Of a DNA stretch of 41,098 bases, positions 1 through 9,211 are shown one piece after another. A program made the translations under genes and the position numbers. Source of the stretch: Candidatus Hydrogenedentota bacterium (lineage in GTDB: Bacteria > Hydrogenedentota > Hydrogenedentia > Hydrogenedentales > CAITNO01). Position 1 is the stretch's first letter. The number at the start of each line of letters is the position of its first letter. The notes under the pieces were generated by a model. The model worked only from the letters and a program-made list of their open reading frames with translations, was not told the origin of the DNA and ran no database searches. The DNA is taken from assembly GCA_903902895.1 (NCBI GenBank), contig CAIUWO010000435.1, positions 1 to 41,098 on the forward strand, written 5' to 3'.

Positions 1-1699
1 CGTCCATGTCCGCCTCGCCCAGGTCGAGCACCAGGCCCTCGCCGTACTTGGCGGAAGCGGCCAGTCCCAGCCCAAGGGTCTGCGGGAGTGTGCCGATGCA
101 CAGCACCATGCCGCCCGCTCCCTTCGCCAAGTGCCCGCGGTGGTCCCAAGCGTGGTCCGGTTGCAGGCCCTTGGCGGCGATGCAGACTTCCCGCACATCG
201 AAACCGGCTGCGCGAAGGGCCGCCGCCAGGGTTTTCCCGCGCCTTTCCTCGCCCGGCCTCAAGTCGCATGACACCAGGGTTATGCGCCGTTTGGCGCCCC
301 GCCCGGGTCCGGCCAGGCCCCCGGTATAATGGCCCCGCACATTCTCCGTAATGGCGGTCCTGACCGCCTCCTCCCCGAAGTGCCTGGTGTCGGAAGCCTG
401 TACTCCTGGGATAGGGCGCCGATAGAGCGCCAGATAGCGGTCCACATAGGCGGGTTCCTGCGCAAAGGTGTATTTGAGCACCAGATCCCAGTCGTGGCCT
501 TGCGGAAGCGATTCCGTGAAGCCCCCGAAGAGCCGGGGCAGTTCGGCCCGATGAAAGAAGCTGTTCAGGCGGACACCGTTCGTCTCCGAGAGCTGTTCAT
601 AGGAAAACGCCAGGGCGCGCCCCGAGTCCAGCCGCAGGGCGCCGTTTGCCGCCATCGTCGCGTCCACATGCCGCGCAAAGGCGCACCAGCGGCCGCTGCG
701 CTCTTCCAGTGTGCGCACCATGGTTTCCAGGCAGGCCGGATGCCACAGGTTGTCCGCGTCCAGATAGGCAATGTATGCCCCCTGCGCCTCGAACAGCCCC
801 CGGTTGCGCGCGAGAGCCGCGCCGCCGCGTGTCAACCGAAGCGCCCGAACCCGCGCGTCGCCCGCCGCGCAGGCCGCATCCGCCGTGCCGTCATCGCTGC
901 CGTCGTCGCACACGATCAGTTCCCAGTGCGGCCAGGTCTGGTCCATCACGCTGCGGACCGCCCCGGCAACCGTCTTGGCGCGGTTCCGGGCGGCCATGAT
1001 TACCGACACCAGCGGCTGACGGGACGGCGGCATGTCCCGATGCGCCGCGGCCAACCCCCGTTCACTGGCGCGAAAGACCGCGCCAAACGCGGGCCATTGG
1101 CCCTGTTCGGCCAGCGGCAGCACCCACTGGTGGAATTGTGACTTTTGCCACGCTTCCGGCGGGGACGCGGTTGGAATGTCTGTTTGCCCGGCGGGTCTGC
1201 GTTGCGGAAGCGCTTTCCAGCGGCGGAACCGGGCCATCACCGCGGAGGCGTCCTCGGTGGGTGCGTGGAATCCGGTCTTTTTCAGGCCCAAATCCCCGAA
1301 CAGCCGGCCCAGCGCGCGGCCCCCCCGCCACCAGGGCGACCCAGCGGCCCGCAATATCTCCCGGTGCATGGCCGGAACAAATTCTGTCAGCCGGGCTAGA
1401 CCGGTCTGCGCCGCGTTTCGGTCCAAGCTTCCCGCTTCCAGCCGGCCCAGCAACTCGCGCTGCAGCAGCACCGCTTCCTCCCGTCGCACGGCCGCCTGCC
1501 GGAGCGGTCCGTCGGCCCCGGCCCGCGCCAGACGAAGCCGCCCCCCAAGGCGCCACCACCCGTTTGCATCCATTTCCGCGGCGGCAAAACACAGGCTGTC
1601 CAGCCATTCGGAGAGCAGCAGGGCCTCCTCAAGCCAGTGGGAGCGGTCCCCGACGGGCAGGGACTCCAGTATGAGATTTTCCGGTTGGTCCTGTGTCAT
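1..1699 (-). CDS. Family 2 glycosyltransferase with additional N-terminal region and start of a second glycosyltransferase-like domain; partial, runs off the left edge
   Basis: Manual reverse-strand translation from ATG at 1699: MTQDQPENLILESLPVGDRSHWLEEALLL...PLVSVIMAARNRAKTVAGAVRSVMDQTWPHWELIVCDDGSDDGTADAA...AYIAYLDADNLWHPACLETMVRTLEE (GT2 nucleotide-binding and DxD-like motifs). Absent from the ORF track because it has no stop inside the window. Confidence 0.85.
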   Translation of the reverse strand, partial: MTQDQPENLILESLPVGDRSHWLEEALLLSEWLDSLCFAAAEMDANGWWRLGGRLRLARAGADGPLRQAAVRREEAVLLQRELLGRLEAGSLDRNAAQTGLARLTEFVPAMHREILRAAGSPWWRGGRALGRLFGDLGLKKTGFHAPTEDASAVMARFRRWKALPQRRPAGQTDIPTASPPEAWQKSQFHQWVLPLAEQGQWPAFGAVFRASERGLAAAHRDMPPSRQPLVSVIMAARNRAKTVAGAVRSVMDQTWPHWELIVCDDGSDDGTADAACAAGDARVRALRLTRGGAALARNRGLFEAQGAYIAYLDADNLWHPACLETMVRTLEERSGRWCAFARHVDATMAANGALRLDSGRALAFSYEQLSETNGVRLNSFFHRAELPRLFGGFTESLPQGHDWDLVLKYTFAQEPAYVDRYLALYRRPIPGVQASDTRHFGEEAVRTAITENVRGHYTGGLAGPGRGAKRRITLVSCDLRPGEERRGKTLAAALRAAGFDVREVCIAAKGLQPDHAWDHRGHLAKGAGGMVLCIGTLPQTLGLGLAASAKYGEGLVLDLGEADMD

Positions 1700-1983
1700 G
1701 CGGTTTCCAGACAGTAATGATAGGTGAGGTTTGCCCGCGTATCCTAACCCACCTCCGAACAGCAGTCAACGCGGGGATATTCTTTGCGGTCAAAACGGGC
1801 GCAATATAAGAAATCTGCGGAGCGGTGTTCCGAGATTTGCTTTTTGGGTTGCTTTTTGCCAAGGATTTGTGTTGAAGTTTCCGTTCCGATGGTGTGCCCC
1901 GGCGGGAGGTGTGCATTCCCACCTCAAGCAAAGCGGGTTCCATCGCGCGGCGGCAGCGCCCCAACCAGCAGAGGACGAGTGCT

Positions 1984-4725
1984 TTGAAACTAGTTATTGT
2001 TGAATCTCCGGCCAAGGCCCAGACCATTGGCAAGTTCCTGGGCAAGGACTATAAAGTCGTGGCCAGTTACGGACATATCCGCGACCTGCCCAAGTCGGCC
2101 GATGAAATTCCCGAGGAGTTTAAGTCCCAGCCGTGGGCGCGCCTGGCCGTGGATGTGGACAATGGATTCCGCGCGGTCTACGTGGTGCAGAAGGAAAGCA
2201 AAAAGAATCTCGCCGAACTCAAAAAGCTGTGCAAGGAGGCCGAAGAGGTCATTCTCGCAACGGACGAAGACCGCGAGGGAGAATCCATCAGCTGGCATCT
2301 GCTTGAGGTGCTCAAGCCGAAGGTGGCGGTCAGCCGCATCGCGTTCCACGAAATCACGAAAACCGCCATCGAGCAGGCCGTCGCCTCGCCGCGGCAGGTG
2401 AATGACCAACTGGTCCGCGCCCAGGAAACGCGCCGCATCCTGGACCGTCTTTTCGGCTACGAGCTGTCGCCGGTGCTTTGGAAGCGGGTGCGCACGGGCC
2501 TCAGCGCGGGCCGGGTGCAGAGCGTGGCCGTGCGGCTCGTGGTCGAGCGCGAGGAAGAGCGCCGCGCGTTTCACCGGGCCGAGTACTGGGACGTGGAGGC
2601 AAAACTCTGCGCCCAGGGCAAGGAGTTCACGGCCGAACTCGTCTCGCTGGACGACAAACGCGTGGCCGAGGGCAAGGATTTCGACGCCGCGACCGGGCGG
2701 CTCAAGAGTCCCGGCGGGGAACGGGTCGCCTGGCTGGACCGCGCCGCCGCGGAAGAGCTGGCCCGCACCGCCCTCGGGGCGGTCCCCTGGCGCGTGGTGT
2801 CGGTGGACCAGAAGGAAACCCGCCAGCGGCCGCAGCCGCCCTTCATCACGTCCACACTGCAGCAGGCCGCATCGTCCGCCTACGGCTTCTCGCCGCGCCG
2901 GACCATGGAGATTGCCCAGCGGCTGTATGAGGGCGTGGACCTTGGCGAGGGCGAGCGCGAAGGCTTGATCACCTACATGCGCACCGATTCGGTCGTGCTC
3001 AGCGAACGGGCGCTGGCCGAGGCGGGCGAGGTGATTGCAAACCTTTTCGGAAGCCGCTACCACAGCCGCCGCCAGTACACGACCAAGTCGCGCATGGCCC
3101 AGGAAGCCCACGAGGCCATCCGGCCCACGCACCTGGCGCGCAGGCCCGAGTCAGTGGCCAATTGTCTGAATCCGGACGAACTTAAGCTGTACCGCCTGGT
3201 GTGGAACCGCGCCGTCGCCTCGCAGATGGCCGACGCGGAACTGCTCAAGACCACGGCCGACATTGAGGCCAACGCCGCCGGACAGCGCGCCCTGTTCCGC
3301 GCCGCCGGACAGGTGATCACCTTTGCCGGGTTCCTGCGGGTCATGGAAAGCCAGACCAAGGAGACCGAGCTGCCCCCGATCACCGAGGGCATGCCGGTCG
3401 GGCCGGGCCAGCCGATCGCCCTCAGCGCGGTGGACCCGGTGCAGCATGAAACCCAGCCGCCCGCGCGCTTCACCGAAGCGTCGCTGGTGCGCCGCCTTGA
3501 GGAGGAGGGCATCGGCCGCCCGTCGACCTACGCCCCCACCATCTCCATTATCCAGCAGCGCGGCTATGTTGAGCGGATGGGACAGGCCCTTGCGCCCTCC
3601 TTCCTCGGCATCGCCGTGACCATCCTGCTGCGCGGCCATTTCGCGGAATACGTCGATGTCGGTTTCACGGCAAAGATGGAGGAGGGGCTCGATGAAATTG
3701 CGGAGGGCACGCGCGAACTGCTCGAATTCCTGACGCGGTTCTACCACGGCGCCCCGGGCAAGCCCGATGAGAAGGGCCTCAAGCCCCGGATCGCCGCCGA
3801 AATGGAGCTTATCGAGTACCCGGCCATCCCCGTGGGCGACACCCCGGAGGGGGAGCCGCTTATCGTGCGGCTTGGGCGCAGCGCGCCCTTCCTCCAGCGC
3901 GGCGAGGGCGGCGAGGGCAATGTCGTCTCCATTCCCAAGGGTCTTTACTACGACGAGCTGTCCGTGGAAAAAGCCGTGGAACTGCTCGCCGCCTCGTCCA
4001 AGGCGGCCGAAGGCCTCGGAAACGACCCGAGCACGGGCCTGCCCGTTTTTGCCTTCGTCGGCCCCTATGGTCCCTATGTGCAGTTGGGCGTCACCGGCCC
4101 CGCAAAAAGCCCCAAACCCAAGCGCGCCAGCCTGCCCAAGGGCACGCCCGTTGAAGACGTCACCCTGGCGACGGCGCTCAAATACCTGTCCATGCCGCGC
4201 ACCTTGGGCGCGCACCCCGAAAAGGGCAAGCCGGTCGTGGTCAATCTCGGCCGTTTCGGCCCCTATGTCGGGTGCGACGGCGAATTCCGCAGCCTCGAAA
4301 AGGGCGAGGATGTCTTTGGCGTCACCTTCGAGCGCGCCATAACGCTGCTCAACCAGCCCAAGCCCAGCGGCGCCAAGAAGCTTCTCAAGAACCTCGGCAA
4401 CGCGCCGGGCACCGAAACCCCGATCGACGTGTACGAGGGCCGCTACGGCCCCTACGTCACCAACGGCGCCGTTAACGCGACCCTGCCCAAGACCCTGGCC
4501 GACCCGACGCAGGTGACCATGGAAGAGGCGCTGGCCCTGCTGGTCATTGCGGCCGAGAAGAAGCCGGGCCGGCCCTTCAAGCGCCGCGCCGCGCCCTTCA
4601 AGAAAGCCGCCGCATCCGACAGCGCCGCGCCCAAGAAAAAGGCGGCGGCAAAGAAGAAACCGGCCGCGAAGAAGAAGGCCTCCGCTAAGAAAAAGGCGGC
4701 GGCAAAGAAGAAGCCCGGGGCGTAA
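1984..4725 (+). CDS. topA: DNA topoisomerase I (type IA) with C-terminal repeats and Lys/Ala-rich tail
   Basis: KLVIVESPAKAQTIGKFLGKDYKVVASYGHIRDLP (Toprim), LATDEDREGESISWHL, active-site GLITYMRTDSVVLSE, GRFGPYV/GRYGPYV repeats, K/A-rich tail. Likely TTG start at 1984, the family-typical N-terminus; the ORF track start at 1894 is too far upstream. Confidence 0.96.
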   Translation: MKLVIVESPAKAQTIGKFLGKDYKVVASYGHIRDLPKSADEIPEEFKSQPWARLAVDVDNGFRAVYVVQKESKKNLAELKKLCKEAEEVILATDEDREGESISWHLLEVLKPKVAVSRIAFHEITKTAIEQAVASPRQVNDQLVRAQETRRILDRLFGYELSPVLWKRVRTGLSAGRVQSVAVRLVVEREEERRAFHRAEYWDVEAKLCAQGKEFTAELVSLDDKRVAEGKDFDAATGRLKSPGGERVAWLDRAAAEELARTALGAVPWRVVSVDQKETRQRPQPPFITSTLQQAASSAYGFSPRRTMEIAQRLYEGVDLGEGEREGLITYMRTDSVVLSERALAEAGEVIANLFGSRYHSRRQYTTKSRMAQEAHEAIRPTHLARRPESVANCLNPDELKLYRLVWNRAVASQMADAELLKTTADIEANAAGQRALFRAAGQVITFAGFLRVMESQTKETELPPITEGMPVGPGQPIALSAVDPVQHETQPPARFTEASLVRRLEEEGIGRPSTYAPTISIIQQRGYVERMGQALAPSFLGIAVTILLRGHFAEYVDVGFTAKMEEGLDEIAEGTRELLEFLTRFYHGAPGKPDEKGLKPRIAAEMELIEYPAIPVGDTPEGEPLIVRLGRSAPFLQRGEGGEGNVVSIPKGLYYDELSVEKAVELLAASSKAAEGLGNDPSTGLPVFAFVGPYGPYVQLGVTGPAKSPKPKRASLPKGTPVEDVTLATALKYLSMPRTLGAHPEKGKPVVVNLGRFGPYVGCDGEFRSLEKGEDVFGVTFERAITLLNQPKPSGAKKLLKNLGNAPGTETPIDVYEGRYGPYVTNGAVNATLPKTLADPTQVTMEEALALLVIAAEKKPGRPFKRRAAPFKKAAASDSAAPKKKAAAKKKPAAKKKASAKKKAAAKKKPGA

Positions 4726-4757
4726 TCCGCCGACCGGGCGCAAACGGAACCACCGTC

Positions 4758-4801
4758 AATGGCCTGCGGCGGCATTCCCGCCGCGGGCCATTGTGTTTTT
4801 T
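4758..4801 (+). terminator. Rho-independent terminator downstream of topA
   Basis: aatggcctgcggcgg-cattc-ccgccgcgggccatt: 15-bp stem with one T-G wobble, followed by gtgtttttt. Confidence 0.75.
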
Positions 4802-4861
4802 GCCGCCGCCTGGCCGCCGTTGGCAGTGCCGGAGTCCTCGAAGCGATGTCTTGTCCGGCGT

Positions 4862-5266
4862 TTACTGCGCGACAAGAACCATCCAGAGCACGCCAAATTT
4901 GTCGTGAACCATGCCGAAGCGCGGGGAATAGAAGGTCTTGGTCAGGGGCATGAGCACCTGCCCGCCCGGGCACAGCGCCGCAAACAGCCGGTCGGCCTCG
5001 GCTTCGGTGGACACGGCGATGGACAATGAAAAGCCCTGGAACTGCGGCGGTCCGACGCAGCGGCCGTCGGAGGCGCACACCGTGGTGTCGCCGATGCGGA
5101 AGCTGCTGTGCATCACCTTGTCTAAGGTGCCGGGCATGCACATGGTGGGGTCCGGGCTGTCCTTGTAGCGCAGGAGCATGGTCAGTTCCGCGCCCAGCGC
5201 CGTGCGGTAGAACTCAAGCGCCTCATCGCAGCGGCCCTCAAAAAAGAGATAGGGTTGAAGTTGCAT
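4862..5266 (-). CDS. VOC/PhnB-like (glyoxalase fold) protein
   Basis: MQLQPYLFFEGRCDEALEFYRTALGAELTMLLRYKDSPDP...MHSSFRIGDTTVCASDG...MVHDKFGVLWMV, typical PhnB-like family; start chosen at MQLQPY. Confidence 0.9.
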   Translation of the reverse strand: MQLQPYLFFEGRCDEALEFYRTALGAELTMLLRYKDSPDPTMCMPGTLDKVMHSSFRIGDTTVCASDGRCVGPPQFQGFSLSIAVSTEAEADRLFAALCPGGQVLMPLTKTFYSPRFGMVHDKFGVLWMVLVAQ

Positions 5267-5606
5267 GGTGCCTTCTCCTTGGTCTGCTTTGCCAATGCCT
5301 CCATTTTCAACCGCCGCCAACGGCCGGCACTTCCCGGGATTTCCGCACTCCAAGAGGGGCAACGGGGAGCGCTTGGCAGCGGGGAGCAGCGGGGTTTTAC
5401 GCCCTGACTTGCTACTTTTAGCGAAATTCGCCTTTTGCCACGCCAATGGTGTATACTTTCCCTAATGCAAGAAGAGAAAACCTCTCACGCCGGATCGGGG
5501 TCAGGCAGTGTATGCCGAGGTGCCGGCTGGATCGTCTTTCCAGCCGCACAAGTATATCCCAGTCTTTTCCGGCACGCACAACTCACAGGACAATTGAACC
5601 CCCCCC

Positions 5607-6821
5607 ATGACCTTTGACGAATTTGATCTCGACCCGCGCTGTCTGCGTGTGCTCGAGGGCCAAGGCATCAACGAACCGACGCCCATCCAGGAACTGGCCA
5701 TTCCCCCCGTACTCGCAGGCCGCGACCTCATTGCCACCGCCCAGACCGGCACCGGCAAAACGCTCGCCTTCTCGCTGCCGACCCTTTCCCGGTTGGCCAA
5801 CGAAAAGCCCGGCCCGAACCGCATGCTCGTGCTCACCCCCACCCGCGAACTCGCCCAGCAGGTCGAGTCCGTCATCAACCCCCTTGCCAGGAAACTGCAC
5901 CTGAGTTCTGTCGTCATATACGGCGGCGCGGGCATGCAGTTGCAGGCGGACAGGCTCCGCCGCGGCTGCGACATCATCGTCGCCACCCCGGGCCGCCTGC
6001 TCGACCACATGGGCCGCGGCTACCTGCGCTTCACCCATCTTGACATTCTTGTGTTCGACGAGGCGGACCGCATGCTCGACATGGGTTTCCTGCCGGACAT
6101 CCGCCGCATTATCGGCAAACTGCCCCAAGAACGGCAGACACTCATGTTCTCGGCCACCTTCGCCCCGGAGCTGCGCAGTCTGTCCGCAGACATGATGCAT
6201 GACCCGGAACGGGTTGGCGCGGGACCGGCGGCACGGCCCGTTGATGCGGTGCGGCAGGTGGTCTATCCCGTGCGCCAGGACGAGAAGTCCAAACTGCTGC
6301 TCCAAATTCTCCGGGAGAACCAGGTGGACTCGGCGCTCGTGTTCATGCGGACCAAGCACCGCACGGACCGGCTCGGCCGGATGCTCAAGGAGGCCGGCTT
6401 CAACGCCACCTTCATCCATGGCGACCTGTCCCAGGCGCACCGGCAGCGCGCGCTCGAAGGGTTCCGCTCGGGCCGGGCGAACATCCTGGTCGCCACGGAC
6501 GTGGCGGCGCGCGGGCTCGACGTGGACGGCATTTCTCACGTAATCAACTACGACATCCCGCAGACCGCGGACGACTACATCCACCGCATCGGCCGCACCG
6601 CCCGCGCCCAGCGCGAGGGCGACGCGATCACCTTCGTCTGCCCGAACGAGCATTCCGCCCTGGGCGCCATTGAAAAGGCGCTGGGACAGAACCTGCCCCG
6701 CAAGGAATACGAGGGTGCGCCGGTGATCATCAGCGTCTACCACGCGCCCGGAACGAAGGGCGCCGTCGGGGGCGCCGCCTCGCGCCGTGTGCGCGGCCGG
6801 AGCCTGCTCCGCCGCAGATAG
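5607..6821 (+). CDS. DEAD-box ATP-dependent RNA helicase, RhlE-like
   Basis: Q motif EPTPIQELAIPPVLAGRD, ATAQTGTGKT, PTRELAQQ, ATPGRLLD, VFDEADRMLDMGF, FSATF, VATDVAARGLDVDGISHVINYD, HRIGRTARA. Confidence 0.95.
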   Translation: MTFDEFDLDPRCLRVLEGQGINEPTPIQELAIPPVLAGRDLIATAQTGTGKTLAFSLPTLSRLANEKPGPNRMLVLTPTRELAQQVESVINPLARKLHLSSVVIYGGAGMQLQADRLRRGCDIIVATPGRLLDHMGRGYLRFTHLDILVFDEADRMLDMGFLPDIRRIIGKLPQERQTLMFSATFAPELRSLSADMMHDPERVGAGPAARPVDAVRQVVYPVRQDEKSKLLLQILRENQVDSALVFMRTKHRTDRLGRMLKEAGFNATFIHGDLSQAHRQRALEGFRSGRANILVATDVAARGLDVDGISHVINYDIPQTADDYIHRIGRTARAQREGDAITFVCPNEHSALGAIEKALGQNLPRKEYEGAPVIISVYHAPGTKGAVGGAASRRVRGRSLLRRR

Positions 6822-6845
6822 CACGCTTCGAATAACGGACAAGCA

Positions 6846-6881
6846 AGCGTCCCGCACCCTTCCCGGTGCGGGACGCTTTTT
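6846..6881 (+). terminator. Rho-independent terminator downstream of the DEAD-box helicase
   Basis: agcgtcccgcacc-cttccc-ggtgcgggacgct: perfect 13-bp stem followed by a T run. Confidence 0.85.
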
Positions 6882-7308
6882 ATGTGTGCCGCCGGGGGCC
6901 AGCTACCATTTCCAGGAGTTGCGGGGCGCTCGAAGCGAAGCGGGGCGCATCCTGCGGAACTGTGTGTTTTTCCGGGTACAGGCCCCCTTTTTTTCAGTGT
7001 GCGATGGTGCTGACGGGCCTTGGACTAAGGGGCCTGGCCCTTGCTGATATACCGTTTATGCAAGGCTTCGGTCAGATGTGAGCAAGGGGTCGCAACACTC
7101 TGGGCGTGATCGTTTTGCGGCCGTACCTTTGCTCCATAACCCCGTTGGGGTGAAAACCCGCAAAACTCGGGTATGAACCGGGACACGCGCCAATGATTGG
7201 TTCCCCGACTTTAACAGGCACCCTTTCCATGACAGGCAACTCATGCCCCCCTTGTCTCTGTGTTGACCCTACAAACGGCAGTCGGACCAAAAAAAAACAG
7301 GCCAAGTC

Positions 7309-7390
7309 ATGGACGCTATGGACAGTATGGACTTAACCCGGCGGGTGGTTCAGATTCTTGTCCATTACGTCCATTAATTCCATAGTGTCC
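7309..7390. repeat. Inverted array of 9-bp-period short repeats: three ATGGAC-NNN units, spacer, then three (G/T)TCCAT-NNN units
   Basis: ATGGACGCT ATGGACAGT ATGGACTTA ... GTCCATTAC GTCCATTAA TTCCATAGT GTCC; read directly. Confidence 0.75.
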
Positions 7391-7625
7391 CCGGATTGGG
7401 CGGTGCCCTTATCCCTGCGGTCTCCCATGAACAAGTGTGCGACTGGCCGGGGCTTTCTGTCTTTCTGCACCCCCGTTACTGGTTAAAAAATGCAACACTT
7501 GGTGCTGATCTAATAGGGGCACATCACACGGAACAGACGAGACCCCATTGGCCTGTTTTCTTCCTTTGGCTAAATTTTGTCAAGTTTTTATAGACAGAGA
7601 CCACAACATATGGTATTCTGTGCCT

Positions 7626-8090
7626 ATGAAGGCCTGTATATTGCTTGTCTTTACCCCGTTGTTGCTGGTGGCGGCTCTGGCCGTGACCGGGTGCGCCACC
7701 CACCCCAAGCCCAACGGGCGGGACTTTAAGAAAGGATTCCAGCGAAGCATGGAGGTCACCGCCTACGATTCCTGCCAGAAATGCACGAATTGGAAGCGCA
7801 ATTGGCGGGGCAGGACGGTGATAGCCAGCGGCCCCAGCGCGGGAAAGCCCAAGAAAGTGGGCATTACCGCGAGCGGTGCCAAGGCGGAAAAAGGGACCAT
7901 TGCGGCGGACACGTCACAATATCCGTTCGGGACGGTAATGTACGTGCCCGGATACGGATACGGCCGGGTAGAGGACCGTGGCAAAGCCATGAAGGGAAAC
8001 GCGAAAATCGACATTTACTTCGACACGCACAAGGAAGCCCTGCAGTGGGGTCGCCGCAACGCTTCCGTAAAGGTATGGCTGCCCAAATGA
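7626..8090 (+). CDS. Lipoprotein with 3D (double-psi beta-barrel) domain
   Basis: MKACILLVFTPLLLVAALAVTGC (lipobox) followed by MEVTAYDSCQKC...GTIAADTSQYPFGTVMYVPGYGYGRVEDRGKAMKGNAKIDIYFDTHKEALQWGRR (3D domain motif). Confidence 0.85.
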   Translation: MKACILLVFTPLLLVAALAVTGCATHPKPNGRDFKKGFQRSMEVTAYDSCQKCTNWKRNWRGRTVIASGPSAGKPKKVGITASGAKAEKGTIAADTSQYPFGTVMYVPGYGYGRVEDRGKAMKGNAKIDIYFDTHKEALQWGRRNASVKVWLPK

Positions 8091-8188
8091 TCCCCTTCCT
8101 CTGCCTCATGCTGATTATGCGCGGATACCGCAACCTCCGCGCCCGCTTCAGTTAGTCCCCTTCTTCCAGCCCCTCCGTTCCCAGGGGA

Positions 8189-9109
8189 TTAGTTCTGTTT
8201 CTGGACATATTTGTCCAGAAAACTTTCGACCAGGCCCGCCAAGTCCTTGCCGTCGACATTAATGTCCCACACGCCGTGTCCCGCCTCTTTCACGGGGTAG
8301 TAGACGTTGGGGATGCCGTTCTTTTCGCAGGCCGCTTTGATGGTTTCGGCGGGCATCAGTGACAGGCCCACGGTGAAGTCTTTGCCGCCGTGCACGGTCA
8401 TAATGGGCGGGTCGCCCGGGCTGAACAACTCCAGAAACAGGTCTGCCATGCCCCAGAGGTTCACGATGGCCTTCGGTTTGGGCGTGACCCCGGGATGGTT
8501 CATTTCGGGCACGGGCAGACCCGGCAGGTCACAGGCAAACTGGTCCGGGTCCGAGAGCCCGGCACCCAGCGCCGTGATGGCCCCGGCGCTCTCGCCGCCG
8601 ATGACGATGCGGTTACGGTCCACGCCCAGGGACGCCGCGTGCGCCTGCACGTGGCGCAGCAGGACCTTGGCGTCCACGATGGCCGCGTGTCCGGCGGCCT
8701 TGAGCGGGTCCGGCGCGTAGGGCTCCGGCGCGGGCGGAAACTCGCCCGACAGCCGGTAGTTCATGACAAAGCACACGATGCCCCGGCGCGCCAGCGCGCA
8801 GGCCAGCGCCTGGATATGCCCCTCCCCCTTGTCGCCGCCCTCAAAGGAACCGCCGTGGATCAGCACCAGTCCCATGCGGGGCTGCAGCGCCTTGCCGCGG
8901 GGCGCGACTAGATCGAATTTCAGGTCGCGCAGCTCGTACTGCCCCACCGCGCCCGGCTTTTGCACATAGCCCCGCCCGTACACCACATCGCGCTCCACCC
9001 GGTACGCCATGCGCGGCCAGTCAAAGGCCGTGGACCCGGCGCACCAAAGCGCCAGCAGAAGCGCCAGCGCCGCCGGGGAGAGCCGCCGAATTGTCGCCGT
9101 TGTCATCAT
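8189..9109 (-). CDS. Secreted alpha/beta hydrolase (esterase/lipase, BD-FAE-like)
   Basis: Signal peptide MMTTATIRRLSPAALALLLALWCAGSTA; oxyanion HGGSFEGGD, nucleophile GGESAGA, C-terminal D and HGVWD. The 833-aa ORF in the track overextends antisense to the terminase. Confidence 0.85.
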   Translation of the reverse strand: MMTTATIRRLSPAALALLLALWCAGSTAFDWPRMAYRVERDVVYGRGYVQKPGAVGQYELRDLKFDLVAPRGKALQPRMGLVLIHGGSFEGGDKGEGHIQALACALARRGIVCFVMNYRLSGEFPPAPEPYAPDPLKAAGHAAIVDAKVLLRHVQAHAASLGVDRNRIVIGGESAGAITALGAGLSDPDQFACDLPGLPVPEMNHPGVTPKPKAIVNLWGMADLFLELFSPGDPPIMTVHGGKDFTVGLSLMPAETIKAACEKNGIPNVYYPVKEAGHGVWDINVDGKDLAGLVESFLDKYVQKQN

Positions 9110-9211
9110 GTCAGGTACCGCTCCATATTCCGGATAACAATACTCCGTTGGCCCCAACGGTTCCCAACCCCCGCATATTTCTGCGCACCCGCAGTCCAGG
9201 AGGCATCCCCC

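Noticed and set aside
3151-4743. 530-aa minus-strand ORF (and 1990..3132)
   Set aside because: Antisense to topA.
7072-7305. 77-aa minus-strand ORF in the intergenic block
   Set aside because: No recognisable domain, no RBS, overlaps another short ORF; more likely repeat-derived sequence.
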